A stretch of DNA of 64,000 nt from positions 22,479,172-22,543,171 of the forward strand of contig JAULJL010000004.1 in NCBI GenBank assembly GCA_030761205.1, written 5' to 3'. Positions 22,561 to 34,100 of the stretch are shown here, one piece after another. Source of the stretch: Fremontodendron californicum (lineage: Eukaryota > Streptophyta > Magnoliopsida > Malvales > Malvaceae). The translations under genes and the position numbers were made by a program. The stretch's first letter is position 1. Each line of letters starts with the position of its first letter. Below the pieces are notes generated by a model. The model searched no databases and was not told where the DNA came from. It saw only the letters and a list, made by a program, of their open reading frames with translations.

Positions 22561-25184
22561 AAATGCACAGACCAAGCAAGGGAAATGTAGGTGGCCAAAT
22601 GGTCACATGACAAAATGTGAGATGCAAACATGGCAACATACAAGGTATGATACATGAAAAAAAAAAGAAAAAAAAATCAAGAAGAACATAAGGGCCAAAA
22701 ATCTACAAGGAAATATCATTTCATAAAAAAAATATAAAGGCAAATATAGCATAAAAATAATGTAAAGAACATGATCAATAGTCATGCAAAAAAAATAACA
22801 AGAAAGACTAGTAAACAAAACAAGGAAAGTGAAGCTCCATGGTTGGTATAAAATGGGCATAGCCTCTCCACTAACCATGGTCACTTGATATGTATCAAGA
22901 TTATGTAGCTATTTCAACCTCTTTTGCCTTATTTTTTGTAAAAAATCAGAATCTTAGATACTTAAATAAACCATCAAAAATCATGTTTCCCACAACATCA
23001 TGCAAAGAAGAAAAAAAGAAAAAAAATCATGGCAAGCTCTCATGTCACATTCGGCCAATGCAAAACCCTTGTAAAAAATTGCTTTCAACCATTTTTGATG
23101 AAGAATAAGAGATGAAAATTTAAGTAAACATTTTAAAAACTTGATTTCTATGAGAAATGTAGTAGGAAAACAAAGTGGAAAATCAAGAAATCAACATGGA
23201 AAACAAGAAGAAAACTATGCTAGAGCTTGGTAGAGATGACTACCTTCAAGCTCTTCTATTGAAAACCTTTCTTTTTTCTTTCAAAACCTTTTATTTTCTA
23301 AATTAGCTACTGCCCTTTCCAGCTTTGAACCTTGTGAAAAACTGCTCAGCCCCCCCTCTCTTAGCCTTGGCCGAATGGCCCCTCAACCATAGGATAGGTT
23401 GTGCACTTTTTCTCCTCCAATTTTGGCCCTTAGATTTGGATCTTTTGATGACACAATAAAAATATCTTCTTTCCAATTGATAGCAGCCCTTAAGATGTGT
23501 ACTCAGCCCTTCTAATAACCTCAGCCCTTAGATTAAATAAGGATACAATCCCATGCTCTCCCTTGCTTGGCCGAATGAACCTCTATCTTTGGATGAGTTG
23601 TGCTCATATTTCTTCTTCCATTCTTGGCCATTGGATGAGGGTTCTTTCATGACAAATAAAAATTTCATCTTGGCATTTAATCTTGGCCATTGAATGGTGC
23701 ATTCAACTTTTCTACAAGGCATCTAAGCCATTGGATGAAGGGGGGACCATTTGCAAGGTACTAGTGGAAGCATTTTGAGCTTGATAGTGACTAAGGAATT
23801 AAAGTTATCAAGCTTTCTTCTTCTCCTCTATGCTGACTGACCAAGGGAGGAATTATCTCAGCAATTCCTTCATCTTTCATATTTTTCGTAATTAGAAATT
23901 GGCCTCTTTCGATTTCTTCGATAAAATGACCTTTTTGACCCCCGAACCTAAATTAATAGAAAACAAACTCCAAATTCCAATTTTATTTTTTCAATACTTC
24001 TGAAATAATAAAAAACTAAATCCTGGAAGTTTTCAAAAATTTTCGAGCCCATTTGCTATTTTTTTGGATTTATTTCCAAAATTGCCCCTTAATGCACCCG
24101 AACTTTTGCCATTTTGTAAACGAGCTTCGAATCCAGATTTTTCTTCACCAATATTTTCCAAATAAATTAAAATTGTGATCTAGAAGTTTTCATAATTTTT
24201 GGAGCTCATTTGCTATTTTTTTGGGATTTATCTGTTTGAATTTCTGCATAGTGGGCCCAAGATTTGGTCATTTCACAAACGAGCTCCGAATCCAGATTTT
24301 CTTTCGCCAATCTCTTCCAAATAATTTAGCAAAGAGATCTGAAAATTTTCAGAAATTTTGGAGCTTATTTGCTATTTTTTCGGGATTTATCCTTTTGAAT
24401 TTCTGCATAGTGGGCATGGGATTTGGCCATTTTGAAATGAGCTCCGATTTTCATATTTTCTTTTTCTAGGCCTTTTTCATATATTGAATTGGAGTTGGTC
24501 CAAAAATGCCCAATTTTTACGATCAAATTCTCTTCCGTTTTGATTTTTCACTTTTCAGTATCGGGAATTTCCTCATTTTTTCGTTTTTCCTCCAATCGGC
24601 TATTTTCTCGGAATTACTTCAAACTGAGCCTTGGGATATCCTTGTTTAACCATTCCTCATCAATTAGGGTCTTTATTTTTATCGAATCGGGCCATTTTTG
24701 TAATTTTCCCAAATTTCACCAAAATCCGCCCAAAAACCTAATTCTTGGTTTTCTTTCGAATTGACTTTTCTTTCAGTTTTTCTTCCGTTAGTGCTTATCT
24801 TTCATTTGGAACCTTCAATTCTGACCAATTTGATCGTTTAAGCATTTTTCCCCAAATATCCTGAACTAGGGTTTTCTTTCCACTGAAATTTCGTAACCCA
24901 ACTTCTGAACTCCATATCTTTCAATGTAAACCTCAGATTATCAAAATTCTTTCACCATCTTTCAATTGAACTTCAAATCTTGATTTTAAAAGTGGGTTGA
25001 CTTGTTTAGTAGTTGACTTTTCTGGGGTTGACTTTTCTAGGGTTGACTTTTTGTGCCTGACTTCTTAGACTAAGTCTCGGAGTACCACCTGCAGGATGAG
25101 AAAAGCTTTTTTGCATTTTGAAACATCAATTTAAGAAGAAAACATACCTGATTTAGTGGTCTGAACAAAATTAGGTGTCTACAG

Positions 25185-25198
25185 CTGCCCCTCTTTGG
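25185..25198 (-). other. E2 polypurine tract
   Basis: Minus-strand CCAAAGAGGGGCAG lies just before the 3' LTR. It is the same tract as in E1 and E4. Confidence 0.88.
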
Positions 25199-25447
25199 CT
25201 ATTATTGAGAATCAGGAATCAGGCAAAGATAAACAAACACTAATTTTGTCTGGTTAGTGAAATCACATGTGAAGAGAAGGAAAAAGGGTTTTCATTCATC
25301 ATTTTTCATTCATTCATTCTTTTTTCATTTCATTTTTTTTTGGAAAAAGCTGTAAATTGAAGATTTTGTCCTTAAATTGAGTTCCCTGACTTATCAAGGC
25401 TCGACCCGTCTTAAGGAAACGGGTTCGATTTGTAAAGTGAAAAATTA

Positions 25448-26165
25448 TGTCCGGAGGTCTTAAAAATGGTGCTCGGTGGCCTTATCCGTGATTTGGAAAA
25501 AAAAATGCGTTGTATGCGACTTTAAAAATGATGCCCGAAGGTCTTAAAAATGGTGCCCGAAGGCCTTACTCATGATTTGGGAAAATGTGTTGTATGCGAC
25601 TTTAAAAATGATGCCCAGAGATCTTAAGAATGGTCCTCGGAGGCCTTACTCGTGATTTGGAAAAATACGCTTTATGCGACTTTAAAAATGATGCCCGAAG
25701 ATCTTAAGAATTGTGCCCGAAGGCTTTACCCATGATTTGGAAAAATGCACTGTATGCGACTTTAAAAGTGATGCCCGAAGGTCTTAAGAATGGTGCCCGG
25801 AGGCCTTACCCGTGATTCGGAAAAATGCGCTGTATGAGACTTTAAAAATGATGCCCGAAGGTCTTAAGAATGGTGCCCGGAGGTCTTAAGAATGGTGCCC
25901 GGAGGCCTTACCCATGATTTGAAAAAATACGCTGTATGCGACTTTAAAAATGATGCCCGGAGGTCTTAAGAATGGTGCTTGGAGGCCTTACCCGTGATTT
26001 GGAAAAAATACGCCATATGCGACTTTAAAAATGATGCCCGAAGGTCTTAAGAATGGTATCCGGAGGCCTTACCCGTGATTTGGAAAAATGCGCTATATGC
26101 GACTTTAAAAATGATGCTCGGAGGTCTTAAGAATGGTGCCCGGAGGCTTTACCCATGATTTTTGA
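25448..26165. repeat. 80-bp minisatellite in E2 3' UTR, nine copies
   Basis: Units start at about 25448, 25529, 25610, 25690, 25770, 25849, 25950, 26031 and 26113. Each reads gatgcccgaaggtcttaaga, then atggtgcccggaggccttac, a gtgatttggaaaaatgcgc block and tatgcgactttaaaaat. One unit (25849) has an extra 22-bp internal duplication of ggtcttaagaatggtgcccg. Confidence 0.92.
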
Positions 26166-26179
26166 AGAATTGTTGAAAA

Positions 26180-26600
26180 TTAACCTGAAGATTTTGAGAA
26201 GATGCGAATGCTTTTTGATGCTAGTGCAAATGATTAACAGGATGCACATACCTCATTTTGCAAATGTAAATGTTTTGAGTTGATGCAAATGTTTCTTGAT
26301 GCTGATGCAGATGTTGGGTAAGATGCAGATGTTGCATGATGTACATACAAATGATCCTCAAATAACGCAATTACTTCTCAGAAGGATGCAAATACAAAGG
26401 TCAACAATGTGCAACTGCTTCTATATGATGCAATATTTAAAATTGGTGTTAATGTAACTACTTCATGGAATGATGCAGACGCAAAGATTGACATTATGCA
26501 AATGCTTCTAAATGATACAAATGCAAGGATTTTGACAACGTGCAGAATGCTTCTACATGATGCAAATGCAAAGATCGATAATGATGCAAACGTTTCATGA
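26180..26600. repeat. Degenerate atgcaaatg-type repeats in E2 3' UTR
   Basis: Irregular repeats built on gatgcaaatg and gatgcagatg, with spacers such as cttctaaatga. They are older or more diverged than the 80-bp array next to them. Confidence 0.65.
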
Positions 26601-28230
26601 AAAGATACAAATGCCCTTGATCATTTTTCTAGACTTTGGCTTAGCCTTTCCAATTCATTTTTCCTCTTCAAATCAGAGTATAACTTCAATTCATTTTTCA
26701 ATCTTTGGCTATTTCCTTCGCCCCAACAGTTTTCAAACTCTTATTAACAAAGGTCTTTTGCCGGGTTCTATTTCTTCTTCTCATATTTGGAAATCAAGAT
26801 TAACCCTAGTAGTTCCACACCTTTGCGTTAGAAAAACCCTTATCTCATGTCAACATCAAAAATGGGTATTTCAAAAAATATCTTTAATTGTTTTCTCATT
26901 TTGAAAACTTCTGATAAAAAAAATATATTAACCCCACAGTATGTGATGTACAAATCTTTTGAAGACTGATGATCACTGTTAAAAATTTCTCTAAATGTCA
27001 ATTTGAGTTTTTCAATTTGAATTGGCAATGTTTGGTATAACAAGATTTTGGTTGATCAAAGAAAATTTCATAACAAAAATGTATGTCCCTTCTAGGCTCA
27101 CAAATGGACCAGGGTATATAAATCATGAATTCATTGAGAGTCAAACAAGTTCGACATTCTTTAGTTTTCATATCAAGGTATTTTGACAAGCGTCAAGATT
27201 TGCCGGGATGTTTAAACTGGAAAGTTTAATCTTGGAGGAAAAAAATCTCAGTTTTTTTGAAATCAATCCTCCAAATGAGAGTTGACAATTTGGGAGGTTC
27301 AAGAATTCCTAGATGTTCCTCGATGACCACTTCTTCAAGATGACCTTCTCCTTTGTGGTATCGACACTATCATAGATGGCATCAAAAATTTCCATTTTAC
27401 TCTAAACCGCCCATTTTTGGGTTTTCGCCCTAGAGTCACATTCTTTCCATTTTTTTTTTCTTTTTTTTTTATTGTTTTACCATGCACTTGAGAATTCTAA
27501 ATTCTTTCTTAGTGAAATGATAATTCGATGAGATGGGATAAAATCTGAGGAAAAACCCTTCAAGTTAAATATTCATGCTTAATCAAAATGGACTTTTAAA
27601 GAATGTAATGTAGGCCATGGTTCGGGGTTCAAAAAGAAAGGATAAATGGGCCCAAAATATGTGTTTAAGGGTAATCAGATCAAGGATCATTTCTTGAAGA
27701 GGTTTTTTTTAAAGCATTTGTCCCTTTTGGACGTTTCATTCCTTTTGTCTTTGCTCTTTTTCTTCTTTGCTTTTGGCTTTCATTTGCCATACTTTTTCAC
27801 ACTTTTTTTGTTTTTGTTTTGTTTTGTTCTTGGCTTCCATTTTGCCATTTTTTCCTTTTCCTTTTTCTTTACTTCGACAGAGTGAGCCCGTATTTATTCG
27901 GGGTTCAATTTGCTTTGTATCTGTCTTTGAGCTAGGACTCATTTTTTCGTGATCTTTGAGAAGATCTTTCCTCGCATTTGCCCTCTAGTGTGGGAAGTGA
28001 TCCTTGATCAGGGTTCAAAGAAGAAAGAATTCTTTTGGCTCAAAAGGGGTGACTGTGGATAATTTCTTTTTTTTGCAAAAGGGATATGAAAGATGGCCAT
28101 TCATCATATCAAGCACAAATATTCTCATTGAAAAGCAATCCCCAGGGGAAATAGATAATCAAAGTTTCATTTTACACTTTGGAATCATCCGAATTCTCAT
28201 ATGCATGACATCACAATTTTTCCTCTTTTT
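26601..28230 (-). other. E2 3' untranslated region shared with E1 and E4
   Basis: No coding is supported. From about 27480 to 28225 it aligns with E1 2960-3660 and E4 52580-53190 (for example gatcaaggatcatttcttga, and gaaaagcaatcc followed by caggggaaatagat). Homology ends within about 15 bp of where the integrase stop lies in E1 and E4. Confidence 0.75.
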
Positions 28231-29104
28231 TCTTCTTTTTTGTCCTTTTTTTTGTCGCATGCCCTACTGATTCATGCGTTACTCCCATCCTTTTCACCAT
28301 ATATCCATTATTTCCACATATGATGCCCCAATTTGATTAACCATGAGAATTTGTATCAACGAGGAACAAAGCAAGTGTAGGTCTATTTTGAAAAGACTAA
28401 GTTTCAAATCTGAGTTCTTTGAAGAGACAAAAAAAATATGACCCAAAATCGAGTTTTCTCTGGGACATGGAATAATCTAGTTTAATCATTGTGCCCAAGG
28501 TGTCAATCATGAAGTGATGTTTGGGCAATTAGTGTTTTGTGGTTTGTTGGAAATGACATGAATGGTTTTGTCATAACCTTGACACACACCAAATTACCAA
28601 TGATCTAAATTCTTGAAAAAATGTCTCATTTGTATGAATTTCAAGGAATTCGAAAATTTTTCAAAAAATTCGTTCCTTTGTTCCTAGCCTAGACTAGGAT
28701 TTACATCTTTGCTTATTCTGCAATGACAATGGTTTATGAAGTTTAATCATTCATATTCCTTGAAGCCTAGGTTTTCCAAGTGGTCTTGGTTCCAGGGATT
28801 TAGGCCTAGGAAAGCCTAAAAGAGAGGGGAGAGGGTATTGGGTCATTTGTAGCAATGATCATCAATATTCTCGAGATTATTCATTATTAAAACTTCCTTA
28901 ATGCTTGTTTTTTGCAAATTCAAATTATTGTTAAAACACAACAAACACAAAGCATTTAAAATTCAAAATTCATTTAATTCATATGAATGTCGACATGAGA
29001 CAAGTGTTTTCATCATAAGGTCTAAAACTACATGCATCAAAATGCTCTTATTGACATCCTTCAAAGTTAGTAATTCTCCTCCTAAAACCCTGAAAGAAAC
29101 TGAT
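28231..29104. other. E2 unique segment replacing pol
   Basis: About 0.87 kb of non-coding sequence with no counterpart that I recognise in E1 or E4. It lies between the shared 3' UTR and the gag end, where about 5.5 kb of pol stands in E1 and E4. No ORF longer than about 80 codons and no repeat structure is evident. Confidence 0.55.
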
Positions 29105-30525
29105 TTACGGCAAAGCGGCCTTCCACTGATTGATAAGCTCCGGTGTTAAAATACCATCGCGGATAAGACTTTCAATCCTTTCCCTCAATTGTCTATATTT
29201 TTCAGTTGAATGCCCAACTACCCTTAGGTGATAATCACACTTGCTGTTAGGGTCATAACTCTTTGCTGATGGATTCAGAGCTATTTTCAAAGGTACCGGG
29301 GTAAGGTACTGATTCTTTATTAGTAATGGCAGCAGGTCAGGGATTGGGATTGGAATTCTTTCTTGGTTATCCCATGGTCATTTTCTAGAAGCAGGCCTCG
29401 TGGTAAGGACTGGTATAGGATTAGGTGCTTGGGTTGGTAGGTAAGGATAAAGGCTTGGAGATACCTCAGTAGGGTCACATGATTGGTATGAGGGAAATTG
29501 GAAATATGGGACGAAATCTCCCATAGCTTGGACATATTCCTCTTTCTTTCTAGGTGCCCTATTTCTCTCGGCATTGGATGTTCCTTCTCTTTGAAGTTTC
29601 CCATTCTTGATAACATTCTCAATCATCTCCCCTGTTATTACCATATCCGCAAAATTCTTCGAAGCATTGTCGACTAGTCTATCATAATACGGGGCTCGTA
29701 GTGTACTCACAAAAAGAACGGTGATTTTTTTGTGTGTCAAAGGTGATTGTACTTGGGTGGATATGTTCCTCCACCTCTGAGCATACTCTTTGAAGCTCTC
29801 AGTAGCTCTTTTCTCCATATTTTGCAAAGTGAAAAGATCAAGTGTCATGTCAGTCATATGCTTATACTGGTTTAGAAAAGCCCTAGCCAAATCATTCCAA
29901 GAGCAAATCTGATCCTTGCTCTACTGACTGTACCACTTAATTACAGATCCACTGAGGCTATCCTGAAAGTAGTGAATCAGAAGCTTATCATTATCTATAT
30001 GACTTGTCATCTTTCGGTAGAACATAGTGATGTTGGCTGACGGATCGCTCGTTCCGTCATATTTCACAAAGTCAGGAACCTTGAATTTAGGAGGAATGAC
30101 TAAATCGAGAACCAAGCAACGTTCTTTCGCATCTACACTCGCAAATACATCTGTACTTTCTACTGCTCGGAGCCTTTAATCTAGCAACTGATATTTTCCT
30201 TGGGAATCTGCCAACTCTACCTCATTTACTGCAACCATGTTCAACTTTTCCTGTTCAGTTGGATCATCTGAATTTAAGACATTGACGGGATTAACTGTGT
30301 TTTGGGCATCCATCATTACGACCTCATTCTGACCCTTTGTGCCTCTAACCCTTCTCTAGCGGCAAAGTTTTCAGTGTATCCTTTTCCCTTGATTACGGTG
30401 GACATCAGCTCCATTAATTTAGTCATTTGATCCTTAGATTCTGCTTGAGACTTTGCCAACTGTTCTCGCAATTCTTCCTGTACCTTTTCCATTCTTTCCA
30501 TTTGGGCAACTTGTTCATTCTCCAT
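29105..30525 (-). pseudogene. E2 gag, degraded
   Basis: Particle protein. The start at 30525 reads MENEQVAQMERMEKVQEEL, a coiled-coil N-terminus. Stops and frame changes follow to 30115, then the capsid region with DLVIPPKFKVPDFVKYDGT and LLIHYFQDSLSGSVIKWY, then ARAFLNQYKHMTDMTLD and FKEYAQRWRNIST (29378-29890). The C-terminal knuckle CDYHLRVVGHSTEKY has lost its last Cys (Tyr instead). The frame closes 13 residues after ESLIRDG with QWKAALP and a stop, so no protease follows. The relatives E1 and E4 continue into protease. Confidence 0.86.
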
Positions 30526-31347
30526 AGCACTTACCTCTGATTTGAAATGGAAATTCTTTCAAAGACTCTTAAAGTCAAGCCAACTTCTATTTTATTTCCC
30601 CAAATGTATGTCATGATGAAAGAACCATGAATGCAATTTGATGCACATGAAGCCTAAACAATATGATATATGGACATGTACAGTGGAAACATGCTGACCA
30701 TGTATGTAATAAATGCAATCACGATACCAACATGATACAAGTAAATAAAAACAACAACGCATGGATATATGAAATGTATGACCATGTATATTTCCTAATG
30801 AATGATCATATATACTATGAATGCAACACGATGTCAATTATGATGCATGTAAACAATGAATGATTGATACAGAGAATATACAAAGAAAATCATGCTGACC
30901 ATGTGTGTCGTGAATGCATCCTGATGCTAACATGATGTATGTAATAAGCAAATTAGTGCATGAACATATATAGAAAAATCATGCTGACTATGTTTGTCAT
31001 GAATACCACTTGATGCTATCAAGATGCATGTATGAATGTATGGTATGACAAATAATTGATCGGATGCAAAATGCAAAGGGGAAGATACCACGGAGGAAAT
31101 AAGAATCGGAGAATTTAATCATCAACATCTCATAAATTTAAAGCAAACCAATTCATTCCCATATCAACATTCACAATGGTATAAACCATGTTTTACAAAA
31201 TTTGAGCAGTGGTTAAAACTGTCTTTACAAGCAGTTTATTCTTCTTAGCATCCTAAGGCTATAAGAGCCGGCTATTGAAAAAGTGAAATCCTATTACATC
31301 ATATCAGACCGAAGTCCTTCTACATCATTGCCGTAGATCTCCCAATC
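30526..31347. other. E2 spacer between the two gag-like ORFs, with degenerate repeats
   Basis: Diffuse repeats of atcatgctgacc/tatg, gaatgcaacctgatg and catgatgcatgta occupy 30600-31070. From 31030 to 31290 the sequence aligns with E3 (41990-42250), including ctaaggctataagagccgg. No coding is supported. Confidence 0.65.
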
Positions 31348-32267
31348 CTAATTACCCTTTCCTAGTCCTCTATCAATCAGTGTCGTTGGATCCAACCACT
31401 TAGCATCTATAAGGGATTGTACTTTGTTCTTGAGTGCATTGCAGTGCTCGATGTTATGCCTAACAGTTCCACAGTGATAATCACATCTTGCATTCGGATT
31501 ATACCACTTGGGTTATGGTGGTCACAGGGGTTTCAATGGCACATAGGCAACTAGGTGATTTCGGACCAACATTGGGAAAAGCTCTTGCTAGCTGATTGGA
31601 AGAGGATCAAAATGCCTTTGGGTCTTATCCTGGGGTTGTTTCTTAGTCACACAGAGCCTAGGAGTTGGGGCACTTGGTGGTGGCACTAAGGTCCGAACCA
31701 GAGTGTTTACATAGCGAGATGGCGGAATAACAAGGCAAGGGTATGGATTTGGACACGGGGCCTTTGGAGGTTGTACATAGCTCGAGGTTCCTATCCCAGA
31801 TGCTGGATAAGGTGATTGATGAGGGAAGAAATACGAACTGCCAATTGGTGGTGATGGAGTGGAATTTAGGGATCCCGTAGTGATCATCCTAGTGGACAAT
31901 TGGCCCATAGTAGGGTGAGGATACTGGTTTGGATATAGGACCAATTGCAGGGACTGTTTGGGATCTGAGGTTTCTATCCTTGGTATCAGGCTCTCGGGTT
32001 TAATCATTTTCATGATTTTGTCCATAATTTCATCAGGGTTGCAACCTTTGTGGCATTGACAAGCACAGGATCTAGCAAGGATTGTATGTTCTGGACCTAA
32101 TGGTTTTTTGTTGATCCGAAGGTGATGTAGAGCCCTGAGAAAGTTCCCCCTTACTCTTACCCATAGCCTCAACCATTTTCATCAATTTGGCTAGCTATTC
32201 TTTCACCTCTCGGATTTCATGTCCAAACTCCTCTTGATTGCAATCGTTCCTCCGATTCATTCCTTAT
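31348..32267 (-). pseudogene. E2 ORF-A: gag-like protein without capsid region
   Basis: It reads as a compressed Gag. The N-terminal part is EEFGHEIREVKE, then LAKLMKMVEAM (coiled coil), then a Pro/Ser/Tyr-rich linker, then KTQRHFDPLPIS, VAYVPLKPL and a C-terminal segment ending ALKNKVQSLIDAKWLD, which matches the post-capsid end of Gag in E1 and E4 (KKVQSLIN in E4). No IPPKFKVPDF-type capsid block lies between. The start codon position (32267) is ATA where the E3 copy has ATG. A stop at the LAKLM region and one after PLPIS break it. E3 carries the same ORF at 42316-43251. Confidence 0.78.
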
Positions 32268-34079
32268 ATCTCAAACCCTTTTCATGCAAATGAAAATGTT
32301 ATGAGATTAAGAATACAATTATGAATGTACATGTTCTATTCCTATATGCATGAATATACTAATGATTAATGTATGAGCATATACAGAGAAATTATGATGA
32401 CTATGTATGCCATGGATGCAATCTAATGCCAATATGATGCATTTAAAGAATGAATAAATTGATACATAAGTATATACGAAAAATCATGCTGACTATGAAT
32501 GCAACCTGATGGCAACATGATACATTTAAAGAATGAATAAATTGATACATGGGTATATATAGAAAAATCATGTTGACTATGAATGCATGAATGCAACCTG
32601 ATGCCAACATGATACATTTAAAGAATGAATAAATTGATGTACAAGTATATACAAATAATGACCATGTATGTCATAAACGTGTTCTACAATGAATGACCAT
32701 GCATGCTATGACTGTAACATGATGTCAAAATGATACATGCAAAGAATAGATGAATTAACACAAAGGTAAATACAAAGAATGACCATGTATATCACAAATG
32801 TATTCTACAATGAATAACCATGCATGTTAGGACTGTAACATGATGTCAAAATGATACATGTAAAGAATAAATGAATTAACACAAAGATATACAGAAAGAA
32901 ATTAACCAATGATTACACGAAATTGATGGGACCAAATTTTGATTATTCAAAAATCTCATTATGCAAGATTTGCCTCCAAATTTAATCTATGATTTTTTGA
33001 AACATGTTTTCTCTATGAAAAGCCAAACATATTATTTTCAAAAGAATTTTAGGATATTGGATCCTACTATGATACAATATCCAAATGTTCAGGTAACACT
33101 ACTGGTTTTATGAAATCATCAAATAAGATTATTATCACCATCCATTTATTGCAAAAAGTGAGATCAACAATACAACCATAAATGTACATGCTCAATTCAC
33201 ACATGCATGAAATGTGCAAAACGCGAAAATGATTGAAAAAGAATGTTTGTATTTTGAATTTCAAAAAGTTAGTGAATACTTGCCCCAACAATATCTACTT
33301 ATTTAGGCACCACAAAGCCATTGGGGCGGATTATCACATTTATTACAGGCAATGTACGTTCATCGTTGCCCGATCTATAACCTTATTTAGAGTGTAAAAT
33401 AGGTAACAAAAGGTTTAGAAATGTCCATCCATGTGTTCCTATCTTCGGTGTAACTAACGAAAATCCGGCATGGCTTCGCCTATGTTCACTATATGAGGGT
33501 GAATCAGTTCTAAAGGCCCCGAATTGCTCCTCACTGTCACCGGTGAAGGCTAGTAAGGCACCCTGATAAAAGTGGGTCCAATTCGTTAGAGTATATTTTC
33601 CTAAGCCCATACGGAGGATCATCACGAAGGCATTAGGTACTTTATACTCCGGAAGTGTTTCACTAGCCCATACGGAGGATCATCACGAAGGCGTAGTTAC
33701 TTTACTCCCACTTAAAAGGACGAAACTCAGGTAGAGAGTTCATGTTATGCAAATGCAAGTGCAGTGTGTGTGGAGGAGCAACAAACCTTTCACCACCTAT
33801 TCTACAATCCTTATTCTAAATGCCCTAACAATTTATTAAAAGAATATTCAAGAATAGTGTAACGCATTAACCAACAAGCAATTATAATATACAACCTTAA
33901 ATAACTAGAGAACAATAATAAAATGCATGCATATGAGTATGGACATATATAAAAACATTTTATTATTTTTAAAATTCTCCTTATTTAAAAAATGTGGGAA
34001 TTAAATTTAAATACCAATTAAAGCAACAAAATCGAGACTTTGATAACACACGACTAATTCTAGGCCTCACTCTCTAATT
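32268..34079 (-). other. E2 leader with ~86-bp repeats
   Basis: 32340-32900 holds about six degenerate units of about 86 bp with gaatgcaacctgatgccaac, atgatacatttaaagaatg and aaaaatcatgctgactatg. 33290-33800 is the leader block common to all four elements. No coding is supported. Confidence 0.7.
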
Positions 34080-34097
34080 TCCTTAGTGGAGTCGTCA
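34080..34097 (-). other. E2 primer-binding site, mutated
   Basis: Minus strand TGACGACTCCACTAAGGA compares with TGGCGACTCCACTGGGGA in E1: three G-to-A type changes. It starts three bases from the LTR end. Confidence 0.75.
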
Positions 34098-34100
34098 AGC

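Larger units (their letters stand above)
19404..25183 (-). repeat. E2 3' LTR (5780 bp)
   Basis: Plus-strand start TGCCGCAACC (the other LTRs have TGTCGCAACC) and end ggtgtctaca. It aligns over its length with 34101-40042 at about 93% by eye. Internal arrays lie at 20200-20470 (about 38 bp), 22089-22560 (150 bp) and 23960-24450 (diverged 157-bp type). The second primer-binding-site-like word lies at 19547-19557. Confidence 0.93.

Noticed and set aside
27646..27952. Phe-rich plus-strand frames and their Lys/Glu-rich antisense
   Set aside because: They come from T-rich low-complexity sequence in the 3' UTR shared by the elements.
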